In this document: positions 42,605-50,833 of the stretch, piece by piece
Position numbering within the stretch: the first letter of the stretch is position 1
Layout of the letters: every line of letters starts with the position of its first letter
Position numbers and translations under genes: made by a program
Source: Minicystis rosea
GTDB lineage: Bacteria > Myxococcota_A > Polyangia > Polyangiales > Polyangiaceae
Length of the DNA stretch: 64,000 nucleotides
Assembly: GCA_001931535.1 (NCBI GenBank)
Contig: CP016211.1
Span: 10,214,377-10,278,376, forward strand
Direction: 5' to 3'
The notes under the pieces: generated by a model
Told to the model about the DNA's origin: nothing
What the model saw: only the letters and a program-made list of their open reading frames with translations
Database searches by the model: none

Positions 42605-42624
42605 GGATCGCGCGCGCCCCCTTC

Positions 42625-42792
42625 GGGGCGCATGCCTTCCGGCGAGGGGCGCATGCCTTCCGGCGAGGGGCGCATGCCTTCCGGCGAGGGGCTCACACCA
42701 TCTTTTCAGGGGCGCACGGCATCTTTTCGCGGGCGCACGGCATCTCTTCGCGGGCGCACACCATCTTTTCGGGGGCGCACGGCATCTTTTCG
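42625..42792 (+). repeat. Eight-unit 21-bp tandem repeat upstream of sigma-54 activator gene
   Basis: Units start at 42625 and recur every 21 bp up to 42772, with a partial ninth at 42793. The first three are identical (GGGGCGCATGCC then TTCCGGCGA). The next five share GGGCGCAC(G/A)(G/C)CATC then TTTTCG, with a few changes. The period equals two helical turns, so identical faces would line up along the DNA. The array ends 62 bp before the ATG at 42855. Confidence 0.9.
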
Positions 42793-42854
42793 GGGGCGCA
42801 TGCCTCGGGTGCAGCGCTTTTCGCTCTCCGGCCCGCGTCTGGTATTCCCACACC

Positions 42855-44498
42855 ATGCGCGCCGTCGATCTCGATCTCCGTGAGCTCCTCGATTTCGAGC
42901 CCAAGGGCGGGATCCTACGCTTCGCCGGCCAACGCGCGCTCCTCCTCGATGCGGTCGCGCTCGGCCTGCTGCGACGCGAGCTCATCAACACGGTCGGCCT
43001 GACGGCTGCGCGCGGCATCCTCACGCGCTTCGGCTATGCGCATGGATGGCGCACCGCCGAGCTCATGAAGACCGAGTTCCCCTGGGAGAACGATCACGAG
43101 TGGCGCATCGCCGGAGGCCGCTTTCATCGGCTGCAGGGGCTCGTGCTCTTCGAGCCGATCGTGCGCCCCGCGGGCGAGAGCGGGCCGTTCGCGGAGGCCG
43201 CGTGGCACGAGTCGTACGAAGCCGAGCAGCACCTCCTGCACCTCGGCCAATCCGACGAGCCCGTGTGCTGGAGCCTGTGCGGCTTCGCGAGCGGGTACCT
43301 GTCGTGCGGCAATGGACGCGAGATCGTGTGCGTCGAGGATCGCTGCCGCGGCAAAGGCGACGCGACCTGCATCATGATCGGCAAGCCCCGCGAAGAGTGG
43401 GCCGCGGAGAACGCGCCCGTCCTCGCGTACTACGAGCGTGATTGTCTGGAGGACGCGCTCAAGCGCGTGACGGGCGCGCTCCGGCGCGTCGAGCGCAAGC
43501 TCAAGACCCGACAGAGCGAGCTCGGGCGCGGCGCGGACGACATGCCCGCGGGCATCGTCGCCAAGAGCGCGGCGCTGCGCAAAGTCGTGGACCTGGCGCG
43601 ACGGGTGGCGAAGGTCGATTCGACGGCGCTCATCACCGGCGAGAGCGGCGTGGGCAAGGAGGTGATCGCGCGCTTGATCCACGACGAGTCCAATCGCGTC
43701 GGGCACCCGTTCGTGGCCATCAACTGCGGCGCGGTGCCGGAGGGTTTGCTCGAGAGCGAGCTGTTCGGGCATGCGCGCGGCGCGTTCACGGGCGCGTCGG
43801 CCGATCGACCGGGCCTCTTCGAAGCGGCCAACGGCGGCACGTTGTTCCTCGACGAGGTCGGCGAGGTCCCGCCGGCGATGCAGGTGAAGCTGCTCCGCGC
43901 GTTGCAAGAGCGCGAGGTGCGCCGCGTGGGCGAGAACAAGAGCCGCCCCGTCGACGTGCGCGTGCTCGCCGCGACGAACCGCGATCTCGCGGGCGACGTC
44001 GCCGGCGGCTCCTTTCGGCAAGATCTCTACTACCGCCTCCGCGTCATCGAGATCCGCGTCCCGCCGCTCCGCGAGCGCCCCGACGACATCCTCCCGCTGG
44101 CGCGCGCGTTCCTCACGACCGTGGCGGGGAGGCTCCACCGCGAGGTCACCGGCTTCACGCCGCGCGCCGCGCAGCAGCTCGCGCGCTACCCGTGGCCGGG
44201 CAACGTGCGCGAGCTCCAGAACGCCGTCGAGCGCGCCGTGGTGCTGGCCCCGGGCGCGCGGATCGACGTGGAGGATTTGCCCGAAGAGATCGGCGCGGCC
44301 CCACGGCGCGCCGCGAGCATCGGCGGTGCGCGCCCGCTCGCGGAGGTCGAGCGCGAGCACATCCTCGCGGTGCTCTCGGCGAGCGGCGGCAACAAGACGA
44401 AGGCCGCGGCGACGCTCGGGATCGGGGTGGCGACGCTCTTCCGGAAGCTGAAAGAGTACGGCGAGGACGACGGCCCTCAGAGAATGTCGAAGGGATAG
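42855..44498 (+). CDS. Sigma-54-dependent activator with XylR_N and V4R domains
   Basis: The protein has 547 residues. Residues 1-100 match the XylR_N sensor (LDFEPKGGILRFAGQRALLLDAVALGLLRREL). Residues 120-180 are a V4R domain with a Cys cluster (CWSLCGFASGYLSCGNGREIVCVEDRCRGKGDATC). The AAA+ domain shows Walker A GESGVGKE, the sigma-54 contact loop GAFTGA and Walker B GGTLFLDEVGE. A Fis-type helix-turn-helix ends the protein (GGNKTKAAATLGIGVATLFRKLKEYG). XylR/DmpR relatives bind aromatic effectors through the first two domains. Target genes are not obvious, and no -24/-12 site was seen next door. It overlaps the convergent acyl-CoA dehydrogenase by 22 bp. Confidence 0.92.
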   Translation: MRAVDLDLRELLDFEPKGGILRFAGQRALLLDAVALGLLRRELINTVGLTAARGILTRFGYAHGWRTAELMKTEFPWENDHEWRIAGGRFHRLQGLVLFEPIVRPAGESGPFAEAAWHESYEAEQHLLHLGQSDEPVCWSLCGFASGYLSCGNGREIVCVEDRCRGKGDATCIMIGKPREEWAAENAPVLAYYERDCLEDALKRVTGALRRVERKLKTRQSELGRGADDMPAGIVAKSAALRKVVDLARRVAKVDSTALITGESGVGKEVIARLIHDESNRVGHPFVAINCGAVPEGLLESELFGHARGAFTGASADRPGLFEAANGGTLFLDEVGEVPPAMQVKLLRALQEREVRRVGENKSRPVDVRVLAATNRDLAGDVAGGSFRQDLYYRLRVIEIRVPPLRERPDDILPLARAFLTTVAGRLHREVTGFTPRAAQQLARYPWPGNVRELQNAVERAVVLAPGARIDVEDLPEEIGAAPRRAASIGGARPLAEVEREHILAVLSASGGNKTKAAATLGIGVATLFRKLKEYGEDDGPQRMSKG

Positions 44499-46204
44499 GC
44501 GCGGTCCGCGTAGGCGCGGCTGGCCACGGCCTTGCGCAGCTCGTCGTCGTTGTGGGTGAACTCGTGCACGTTCTGCCGCAGCCGCTTGTTCGCGGCGGCG
44601 ACGAAGATCTGCGTGAGATCGATCTCGCGGCGCGCCCCGTCCTCCCCGCGCCGCTCGATGGCGCGGGTGGTGCGCGCGAGACACGCCGCCATCGCGTAGA
44701 GATCCATGGTGATCTCCGCGACCCGCCGCTGCGTGTACTGCATCTCGGCGATGTCGCGGCCGTGCTTGCGGAGCACGGCCTCCACGTTCTGCGAGAGCTC
44801 GGCCGTGCACTCCTCGAAGATCACCGCCTCGCGCGAGAGCAGCGGATGGGCCCGCGTCATGCGCTCGCGGCCGAGCACGCTGCGCGCCTTGCGCACCGCG
44901 AAGTCGCTGAGCAGACCGAAGCCCTTGATGGGCTCGCGCATCGCCTTCACCACCTCGGTCAGCGCCTTGCCCGGCCCCTGCATGCCGGAGAGCGCCACGA
45001 AGGCGCGGAGGATCTCGTTCGTCCCCTCGAAGATCATGAAGATGCGCGCGTCGCGGAGGAGGCGCTCGTACGGGTAGTCGGCCATGTAGCCGATGCCCGC
45101 CGCGATCTGGAGCGCCTCGTTCGTCACGCGCCAGGCCGTCTCCGAGCCCATGATCTTGCAGATCGCGCTCTCCAGCGAGTAGTCCGCGATCTTGCTGTCG
45201 ACGATGCCCGCCGTGAGGTACGTCATCGACTCGAGCGCGTACGTCTCGGCCAGCATGGTGGCGATCTTGTCCTTGATCAGGCCGAACTCGCCGATGTTGC
45301 GGCCGAACGCGCGCCGCTCCTGCACGCGCTCGATGGAGAGCTTGATCAGCGTGGAGCAGAGGCCCACACAGCCGGCGGCGAGGCCGAGGCGGCCGCTGTT
45401 CAACACCTCCATGGCGACCTTGAAGCCGCGGCCCACCTCGCCGAGCACGTTCTCGCGCGGGACACGCACGTCTTCGAAGAAGAGCTCCGTCGTCGACGAT
45501 CCGCGGATGCCGAGCTTGTTCTCGTTGGGCCCGTTCTTCACGCCCATGCCGCGCTCGACGATGAAGGCGGTGATGCGCGGCTTGCTCCCCTCCTCGACCG
45601 CGGACGTTCGGGCGAAGACGGTGAAGACATCGGCGAAGCCGCCGTTGGTGATCCAGATCTTCGACCCGTTGAGGATGTAGGCCGATCCGTCGGGCGTCAC
45701 CTCGGCGCGCGTCTTGATCGCGGCCGCGTCGGATCCGGCCGAAGGCTCGGTGAGCGCGAAGGCCGCCGTCTGCTCGCCGGTGGCGAGCCGCGGCAGGTAC
45801 TTCCGCTTCTGCTCGGGCGTGCCGAAGAGGAGGATGCCTTTGAGCCCGATCGATTGATGCGCGCCGAGCGTCACGGCGATGGCGGGATCGCGGCCGCCGA
45901 CCTCCTGCATCACGCGCGCGTAAGCGGCGGCGCTGAGGCCGATGCCATCGTACTCGGTCGGGATTTGCAGGCCGAAGAGGCCGAGCGACTTCAGACCCTC
46001 GAGCACGGCGGAGGGGATCTCGTGCTCGCGATCGATCCGCGCCGAGTCCACGTTGGCCGTGAAGAAGCGGCGCACGCTGTCGAGGATCATCGCGGTGTTC
46101 TCCCGATCCTCGGCGGGCATCTCGGGGAACGGGAAGATCATGTCCTCGGCGATGACGCCGTGGAAGAGCGCCTTGGTGAAGCTCTGCTCGATGACCGGAG
46201 GCAT
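44477..46204 (-). CDS. Acyl-CoA dehydrogenase, VLCAD/ACAD9-like
   Basis: This 575-residue flavoenzyme catalyses the first step of fatty-acid beta-oxidation. The core reads AFALTEPSAGSDAAAIKTRAE, IWITNGGFADVFTVFAR, and RDARIFMIFEGTNEILR with the catalytic base expected at Glu393. The extra 170-residue C-terminal domain (GRERMTRAHPLLSREAVIFEEC to the end) is a mark of the very-long-chain/ACAD9 group, which exceeds the 380 residues of short-chain enzymes. The sequence runs into the convergent sigma-54 activator gene. Long-chain acyl-CoA is the likely substrate. Confidence 0.9.
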   Translation of the reverse strand: MPPVIEQSFTKALFHGVIAEDMIFPFPEMPAEDRENTAMILDSVRRFFTANVDSARIDREHEIPSAVLEGLKSLGLFGLQIPTEYDGIGLSAAAYARVMQEVGGRDPAIAVTLGAHQSIGLKGILLFGTPEQKRKYLPRLATGEQTAAFALTEPSAGSDAAAIKTRAEVTPDGSAYILNGSKIWITNGGFADVFTVFARTSAVEEGSKPRITAFIVERGMGVKNGPNENKLGIRGSSTTELFFEDVRVPRENVLGEVGRGFKVAMEVLNSGRLGLAAGCVGLCSTLIKLSIERVQERRAFGRNIGEFGLIKDKIATMLAETYALESMTYLTAGIVDSKIADYSLESAICKIMGSETAWRVTNEALQIAAGIGYMADYPYERLLRDARIFMIFEGTNEILRAFVALSGMQGPGKALTEVVKAMREPIKGFGLLSDFAVRKARSVLGRERMTRAHPLLSREAVIFEECTAELSQNVEAVLRKHGRDIAEMQYTQRRVAEITMDLYAMAACLARTTRAIERRGEDGARREIDLTQIFVAAANKRLRQNVHEFTHNDDELRKAVASRAYADRAYPFDIL

Positions 46205-46266
46205 CGGGTGGAGTTAGCACGGAGCGGCTTTGGGCCCTACGAGCTCGTGCGGGCCGCGCGCGATCG

Positions 46267-47568
46267 TCAGCGGGCCACGGGCCGGCGCACGATGTTCACC
46301 TCGATCGTCTTGCCCTCGCGCTCGACCTGCACGCTCACGATGGTTCCGTTCGCGCCGCGGAGCCGCTGCACGCAGTCGCTCAGCGTCATCGCCGATGCAT
46401 CCTCGCCGTCGATGCGACGGATGCGATCGCCGCGCAGCAGGCCCGCGCTCTCGGCCGGGCCTCCCGCGACGAGCGGCCCGATGAGCACGCCCTTCGGTGT
46501 GGGCGCGAGCACCGCGCCGATGCCCGCCAGCTCGTCACGCGGCCCACCTTCGACGAAGCGGCGCAGCTCCACGTCCTGTCGGATCGCGTCGGCGCCGCGG
46601 GTCACGAGGCCGGGCACGATCTTGCTGACGTAACCCTCGCGCGCGACCCGCACCGAGAAGGGCCCCGGCGGCGCGCCGGAGAGCGCATACGCGCCGCTCT
46701 CGTCGGCCGTGGCGAACCCGCTCCCGATCCCCGAGCTCGTGAGCGCATCGAACGCGACCGTCGCGCCCGCGAGCGGCTGACGCGTGTCGGCGTCGAACAC
46801 GCGCCCGCTCAACGTCGCGCTCCGCGGCAGCGCGATGCGCACGTGATGCGTCGTGCGCCCCAGCTCGACCTCGATGGGCCGGCTCCGCGCGAAGGGGCGC
46901 CCCTCGGCGCCGGCGCTGAGCACGTACGTGCCCGGCGCGAGGTTTTCCCAACGGAAGGCGCCGCGCGCGTCCTGAATCGCGCGGGTCTGTCCCGTCGGCG
47001 GATCGGAGCCCGCGCCTTGATACGACTCCATGCCGAGCTGGTACGCGGTGACGGGCTGCCCTCGATCGTCGACGACATCGCCTTCGATGGCGCCGCTCGC
47101 CTCCAGCGTGAGGACGTTGTCGCGGCCGGCGATGATCTTCACCGGCTTGGAAGCGACGAAGCTCGGATGGGTGGTGACGGCGAGGCACCCCGAGGCCTCG
47201 GCCGGCAGTTGGAAGCGGCCGCGATCGTCGGTGCTCGTGGCCGGAACGGCGCGGCCGTCGTCGCACGAGACGAACGCGCCCGCGACCGCGTTGCCCTGCG
47301 GATCGAGCACGCGCCCGGTGACGGGCTGCTCCACGTCGGCGGCCGGCGCCGTGGTCGCGGCCGGCTCCTCGGTACCACGCGGCGGCGGGAGCCGTGCCTC
47401 CACGACGGTGGCCGGGGCGCTCGGCGTCGCGCGACGTGCGGGGCGCGGCGGCGCGGTGGGTCGCGGCGCGAGCAACCACACCAGCGTCGGCAAGAGCAGC
47501 ATGGCCGCACACGCGAGCGCGGTGACGAGCCACGTCGATCTGCGCTTCCCCTCGGCGGACGGCTGCAC
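46267..47568 (-). CDS. Membrane-anchored protein with CarboxypepD_reg repeats and PDZ domain
   Basis: The protein has 433 residues. One N-terminal span (TWLVTALACAAMLLLPTLVWLLA) anchors it, and a Pro/Ala-rich stretch follows. Three beta-sandwich repeats of the carboxypeptidase regulatory-like type are visible: VTGRVLDPQGNAVAGAFVSCDDG, IEGDVVDDRGQPVTAYQL and LSGRVFDADTRQPLAGATVAFDA. The last 85 residues form a PDZ domain (GIGAVLAPTPKGVLIGPLVAGGPAESAGLLRGDRIRRIDGEDA). There is no protease domain, so this is probably a periplasmic binding or scaffold protein. Confidence 0.82.
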   Translation of the reverse strand: MQPSAEGKRRSTWLVTALACAAMLLLPTLVWLLAPRPTAPPRPARRATPSAPATVVEARLPPPRGTEEPAATTAPAADVEQPVTGRVLDPQGNAVAGAFVSCDDGRAVPATSTDDRGRFQLPAEASGCLAVTTHPSFVASKPVKIIAGRDNVLTLEASGAIEGDVVDDRGQPVTAYQLGMESYQGAGSDPPTGQTRAIQDARGAFRWENLAPGTYVLSAGAEGRPFARSRPIEVELGRTTHHVRIALPRSATLSGRVFDADTRQPLAGATVAFDALTSSGIGSGFATADESGAYALSGAPPGPFSVRVAREGYVSKIVPGLVTRGADAIRQDVELRRFVEGGPRDELAGIGAVLAPTPKGVLIGPLVAGGPAESAGLLRGDRIRRIDGEDASAMTLSDCVQRLRGANGTIVSVQVEREGKTIEVNIVRRPVAR

Positions 47569-47606
47569 GGGAGGGTCTTACCGGAGCGCCGTCCGGCGCG
47601 CCACGA

Positions 47607-47801
47607 TCACTCCTTGCGCCGGCGCGCGCCCGCGTCGTCCTCGCCCGAGGCGGGCACGGGCACGAGCTCGGGCGACGGGCCGAGCACGGTGGGCGAAGGC
47701 TCGGCCGGCCAGGGCGTCTCGCTCGACGAGCCACCGCACGAAACCGCGACGGCGGCCAAGGTCGCGAGCAGGACGGAGCAGAAGAAGAGCGCGGGGCGCA
47801 T
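47607..47801 (-). CDS. Very small predicted lipoprotein
   Basis: The protein has 64 residues from the ATG at 47801. The signal ALFFCSVLLATLAAVAVSCGGSSS has a lipobox ending in VSC. The mature part is only about 40 residues, Pro/Ser/Glu-rich, and ends in GARRRKE. A longer frame from 47921 has no signal at its start. It lies 38 bp upstream of the PDZ protein gene and may share its transcript. The function is unknown. Confidence 0.55.
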   Translation of the reverse strand: MRPALFFCSVLLATLAAVAVSCGGSSSETPWPAEPSPTVLGPSPELVPVPASGEDDAGARRRKE

Positions 47802-47924
47802 GGGCCCTTCCGTTAGCGCAGCGCGCTGCGCGGGGCCCACCAAAAACGTTCGATCGGAAGAACGATCGCCCGCCCACCGGCCGCCGCGAAGAAAGCCCGC
47901 GGCGACCGGGTGCGCGGACACATC

Positions 47925-48734
47925 TCAAGACGCGCGGCGACGGCGGCGCGTGACGACCATGCCGAGGCCCAGCATCAGGCCCGCGATCGCGCCCACGCCC
48001 GTCTTCTCGCTGGCGAGGTACGGCGCCGCGCTGCACCCGACGCTCAAGCTGCAGTCGGAGCCGCCGGCGGTGACGGTGCAATCGGCCGACGCGCCGACGT
48101 TGAGGCCCCGCGAGGTGAGGTAGTCGATGCAGTCCTGGGTGTTGCCGACGACGTCCACGTACTGCCCGTCGCAGAAGAGCGCGCCCTGCGGCTCGCTGCA
48201 CTTCACCTTGCAGCCGCCCTCGAGGTCCGCGGAGCACTGCACGCTGCAATCGAGGTTCGCCTGCACGGTGCAGCTCGCGTCGCAGCTCGCCTTGCACTTG
48301 GCCGTGCAGGTGGCCGAGGGCGGCGTGGCCGTGCACTGGATGTTGCAGCGGTGACCGCACGACGCCTCGCACTGCGCGCTGCAGTCCGAGTCGTTGCAGT
48401 TCCCGTCACAGCTCGCCTTGCAGGTCGCGCTGCAGCTCCCTTCGCAGTCGAAGCCGCCTGGGTCGACGGTGCAATCGGCCTCGCACGAAGCCTGACAGCC
48501 GCCGGTGCAATCGATCTCCGCCGACGCCGAGCACTTCCCGTCACAGGCCGCCACGAAGTTGAGCGGCGTGCAGTCGGCCTCGCAGCCGCCGGAGACCTCG
48601 TAATCGCAGGAGCCGTTGGCCGCGAGCTCGATGTTGTCGCAGGCCGCAGCGCTCGGCGCGGCCATCGCCGCGGAAGAGACGAGCATCAGAGGTGCAGCGA
48701 AGAGACCAACGACGAGGCGAGAGATGGATCGCAT
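47925..48734 (-). CDS. Cys-rich exported protein with C-terminal membrane anchor
   Basis: The protein has 269 residues from the ATG at 48734. The signal peptide SRLVVGLFAAPLMLVSSAAMAAP is followed by a Cys-rich region with repeating CxxxC and SCxAxC units of about 8-12 residues (CDGKCSASAEIDCTGGCQASCEADC). Near the C-terminus are GAIAGLMLGLGMVVT, a membrane span, and RRRRRAS. A span followed by a basic cluster at the end is the layout of sorting tails such as MYXO-CTERM, but no diagnostic Cys-containing tail motif is present. Upstream, TTGTACA occurs at 48811 in the complement of TACAAT. Confidence 0.8.
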   Translation of the reverse strand: MRSISRLVVGLFAAPLMLVSSAAMAAPSAAACDNIELAANGSCDYEVSGGCEADCTPLNFVAACDGKCSASAEIDCTGGCQASCEADCTVDPGGFDCEGSCSATCKASCDGNCNDSDCSAQCEASCGHRCNIQCTATPPSATCTAKCKASCDASCTVQANLDCSVQCSADLEGGCKVKCSEPQGALFCDGQYVDVVGNTQDCIDYLTSRGLNVGASADCTVTAGGSDCSLSVGCSAAPYLASEKTGVGAIAGLMLGLGMVVTRRRRRAS

Positions 48735-48997
48735 GGCGAATTCTCCTGAAGCGTGGGTGTAGGCGCTTCGGTCTGTTGCAAGCGGCCGACCAGGGACCTT
48801 ACCGGCGACATTGTACAGGAAACCCATTCGACGGCCGCCGTTCGGCCACACCGAGCACGATCGAGACGCCATACCGACAACCGATCGACGCGCACGAACG
48901 CCATCGGACTAGGGACGCAAAGCCCTTGAAACAAGGTCATTTCGCACGCGCGTCACGCCGCGCGAAACAGGGTTGCGTCGAAAGCTTGCTGGAGCGT

Positions 48998-50071
48998 CTA
49001 GGGGGTAAGCGCCGGTACCAGGCCCGCGCCGAAGCGGCCGATGGTCGCTTTGCGCGCCACACCCGCGCTCTTGCTCGATACGAAGTCTCCACCTGCGACC
49101 CAGAACGCCCCTGTGTCGTCGGCCCACGCGCCGTGGAGATCGCCGTAAGGCTCGCTGGTGAACTCGTTGATCCACGCGCCGGAGACGAGGCGCTGCTTGA
49201 GGCCACCGAAGCCGACGAGGAGCACCTCGCCCTTCGCGTTGCAGGTCACGCCGTTCACGCTGTTGCCGAGCTTCACGTCGACCTTGGTCCACGTGCTTCC
49301 ATCGGAGTGGAGCACGTCCTGCCCGCCGACCGCGTACACGTCGGTCGCGCTGCATCCGAAGACGGTGAGCAAGTTCGACGTCGCCGGATTCGTCTCGAGC
49401 GACCACGTCGTGCCCTTGCGATGCCACACGGTGCCGGCCTCGCCGATGGCGTAGAGATCCGTCGAGCTCGTGCCCCACACCTTGTTGAGCGAGCGACCGA
49501 GCATCATCGGCAGCGTCTCCTGCGACCACGCCGTGCCGTCCCAATGCAGCACCACGTCGTTGGGCGCAGCGGTGCCACCTTCGGGCGTGCCGCCGACGGC
49601 CCACGCATCGGTCGGGCTCGCGGCCCAAACACCCCAGAGGGTCGCCGTCGTCAGCGCGGGATGATCTTGGAACGCCTTGCCATCCCAGTGCGTGATGCGG
49701 CCGTGCTCGCCGGTCATCCACACGTCGTCGGGGCCGCTGCCGGAGACCCACCAGAACGAGTCGGCGCCGCCGGGCGCGAGCTTCTTCCACGTGGTGCCAT
49801 CGAAGTGCTGCACCACCGCCTCGAAGCCGCTGTTCCCGAGCGGGCCACCGACCACGTACACATCGGTCGAGCTCGATCCCCACACCGACAGCACCGCGCC
49901 GCCGAGCGCCTTGTCGCTGTAGACCGTCTGCCATGCGACGGGACCACCGCCGCCGCTGCCACCCGTGTCGCCGCCGCCGGTGCCATGAGGATCGTTCGGG
50001 CAGCCGGCGCTCGCGATCATCCACGCGGTCACTGCTGCAGCGCCGAGCGCTCGTCGCATGATGCTCTTCAT
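48998..50071 (-). CDS. Lipoprotein with beta-propeller-like repeats
   Basis: The protein has 357 residues from the ATG at 50071. The signal GAAAVTAWMIASAGCPND gives the lipid anchor, and a GTGGGDTGGSGGGG linker follows. The rest is a run of about seven repeats of 40-50 residues, each with VWGSSSTDVYVVGG, MTGEHGRITHWDGK or VWAASPTDAWAVGG. These S(S/P)TDxxxVG...W blocks are typical of bacterial surface propellers. No enzyme motif was seen. It overlaps the upstream lipoprotein gene by 4 bp, so both are co-translated. Confidence 0.85.
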   Translation of the reverse strand: MKSIMRRALGAAAVTAWMIASAGCPNDPHGTGGGDTGGSGGGGPVAWQTVYSDKALGGAVLSVWGSSSTDVYVVGGPLGNSGFEAVVQHFDGTTWKKLAPGGADSFWWVSGSGPDDVWMTGEHGRITHWDGKAFQDHPALTTATLWGVWAASPTDAWAVGGTPEGGTAAPNDVVLHWDGTAWSQETLPMMLGRSLNKVWGTSSTDLYAIGEAGTVWHRKGTTWSLETNPATSNLLTVFGCSATDVYAVGGQDVLHSDGSTWTKVDVKLGNSVNGVTCNAKGEVLLVGFGGLKQRLVSGAWINEFTSEPYGDLHGAWADDTGAFWVAGGDFVSSKSAGVARKATIGRFGAGLVPALTP

Positions 50072-50775
50072 CCACCGTCTCCCGCGTCGTCGACGCTCGC
50101 ATCACCCGCGCCCGCGTCGCCTGCATCGTCGGCGCCGCCGTCGCTCGTCGTGCACGACTCACCGAGCACGTAGCCACCCTTGCAGATGCAGAGGCACTCC
50201 GCTTCGCTCTCGGGCTCGGCGCACGCAGGCTTCACCGACACCTTCTTCGTCACCGTGCGGCCGCTGCGATCGGCGATGGTGATCTCGAGCTCGTACGCCG
50301 CGCCGTAGAGGTCCGTCATCGACCATTGGTTCGGGCACACGGGCACGTTGGAGAAGCTCGAAATGTCGGTTGGATCGGTCTCGACCCAACCATCGCCCGC
50401 GGGCACGAGGTTCACCGTGCGTGCGTCGAGGCGCACTTGCTTGGTCGTGGGATCGCGCAGCGCGCCCGTGACCGTGGCGCCGCATGCTTCGAGGTTCCGC
50501 GCGCGGGCGCCCGCGAAGATCACGCGGCCCCCTTGCGGCGGAAAGATCAGCGGCACCGCGCCGCCCTCGGCCACCTCCGTCAGCGTGGTGCCGGGGCCGA
50601 GGACGGTGATCACGATCTCCGGCTCCTTCGTCCCATCACCGACGAACCCGGTGGTGCAGCCGTGCGGGCCTGCGTCGACGCCGCCGTCGGACGGCATCGG
50701 CGCGGGGTCGCTGCAACCGGTGATGAGCAGGGCGAAGGCGAGCGCGGTTCGTCGCGCGAAGAGCGTGTCGTTCAT
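50068..50775 (-). CDS. Predicted lipoprotein with Asp-rich tail
   Basis: The protein has 235 residues from the ATG at 50775. The signal ARRTALAFALLITGCSDP has a lipobox ending in ITGC. The central part is beta-rich (EPEIVITVLGPGTTLTEV, GAAYELEITIADRSGRTVTKKVSV) with six Cys, including CLCIC. The last 30 residues are low complexity (DGGADDAGDAGAGDASVDDAGDGG). It overlaps the propeller lipoprotein by 4 bp; the two probably act together at the cell surface. Confidence 0.78.
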   Translation of the reverse strand: MNDTLFARRTALAFALLITGCSDPAPMPSDGGVDAGPHGCTTGFVGDGTKEPEIVITVLGPGTTLTEVAEGGAVPLIFPPQGGRVIFAGARARNLEACGATVTGALRDPTTKQVRLDARTVNLVPAGDGWVETDPTDISSFSNVPVCPNQWSMTDLYGAAYELEITIADRSGRTVTKKVSVKPACAEPESEAECLCICKGGYVLGESCTTSDGGADDAGDAGAGDASVDDAGDGG

Positions 50776-50833
50776 GCGGCCTGTGATCCTGCCCGCCGCC
50801 ACGCGACGATGTGAGCCCGAAGCGGCGCGCGAA

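Noticed and set aside
42625..42792. CRISPR array
   Set aside because: Repeats are directly adjacent with no unique spacers and no cas genes nearby.
42632..42883. Small open frame with repeated MPSGEGR units
   Set aside because: It is a translation of the 21-bp DNA repeat, has no ribosome site of note and runs into the sigma-54 activator gene.
48811..48817. TTGTACA resembling the CarH palindrome upstream of a Cys-rich gene
   Set aside because: Only seven of eight bases match, no suitable -35 hexamer lies 16-18 bp away, and the distance to the ATG differs from the crt promoters; it may be a chance TACAAT.
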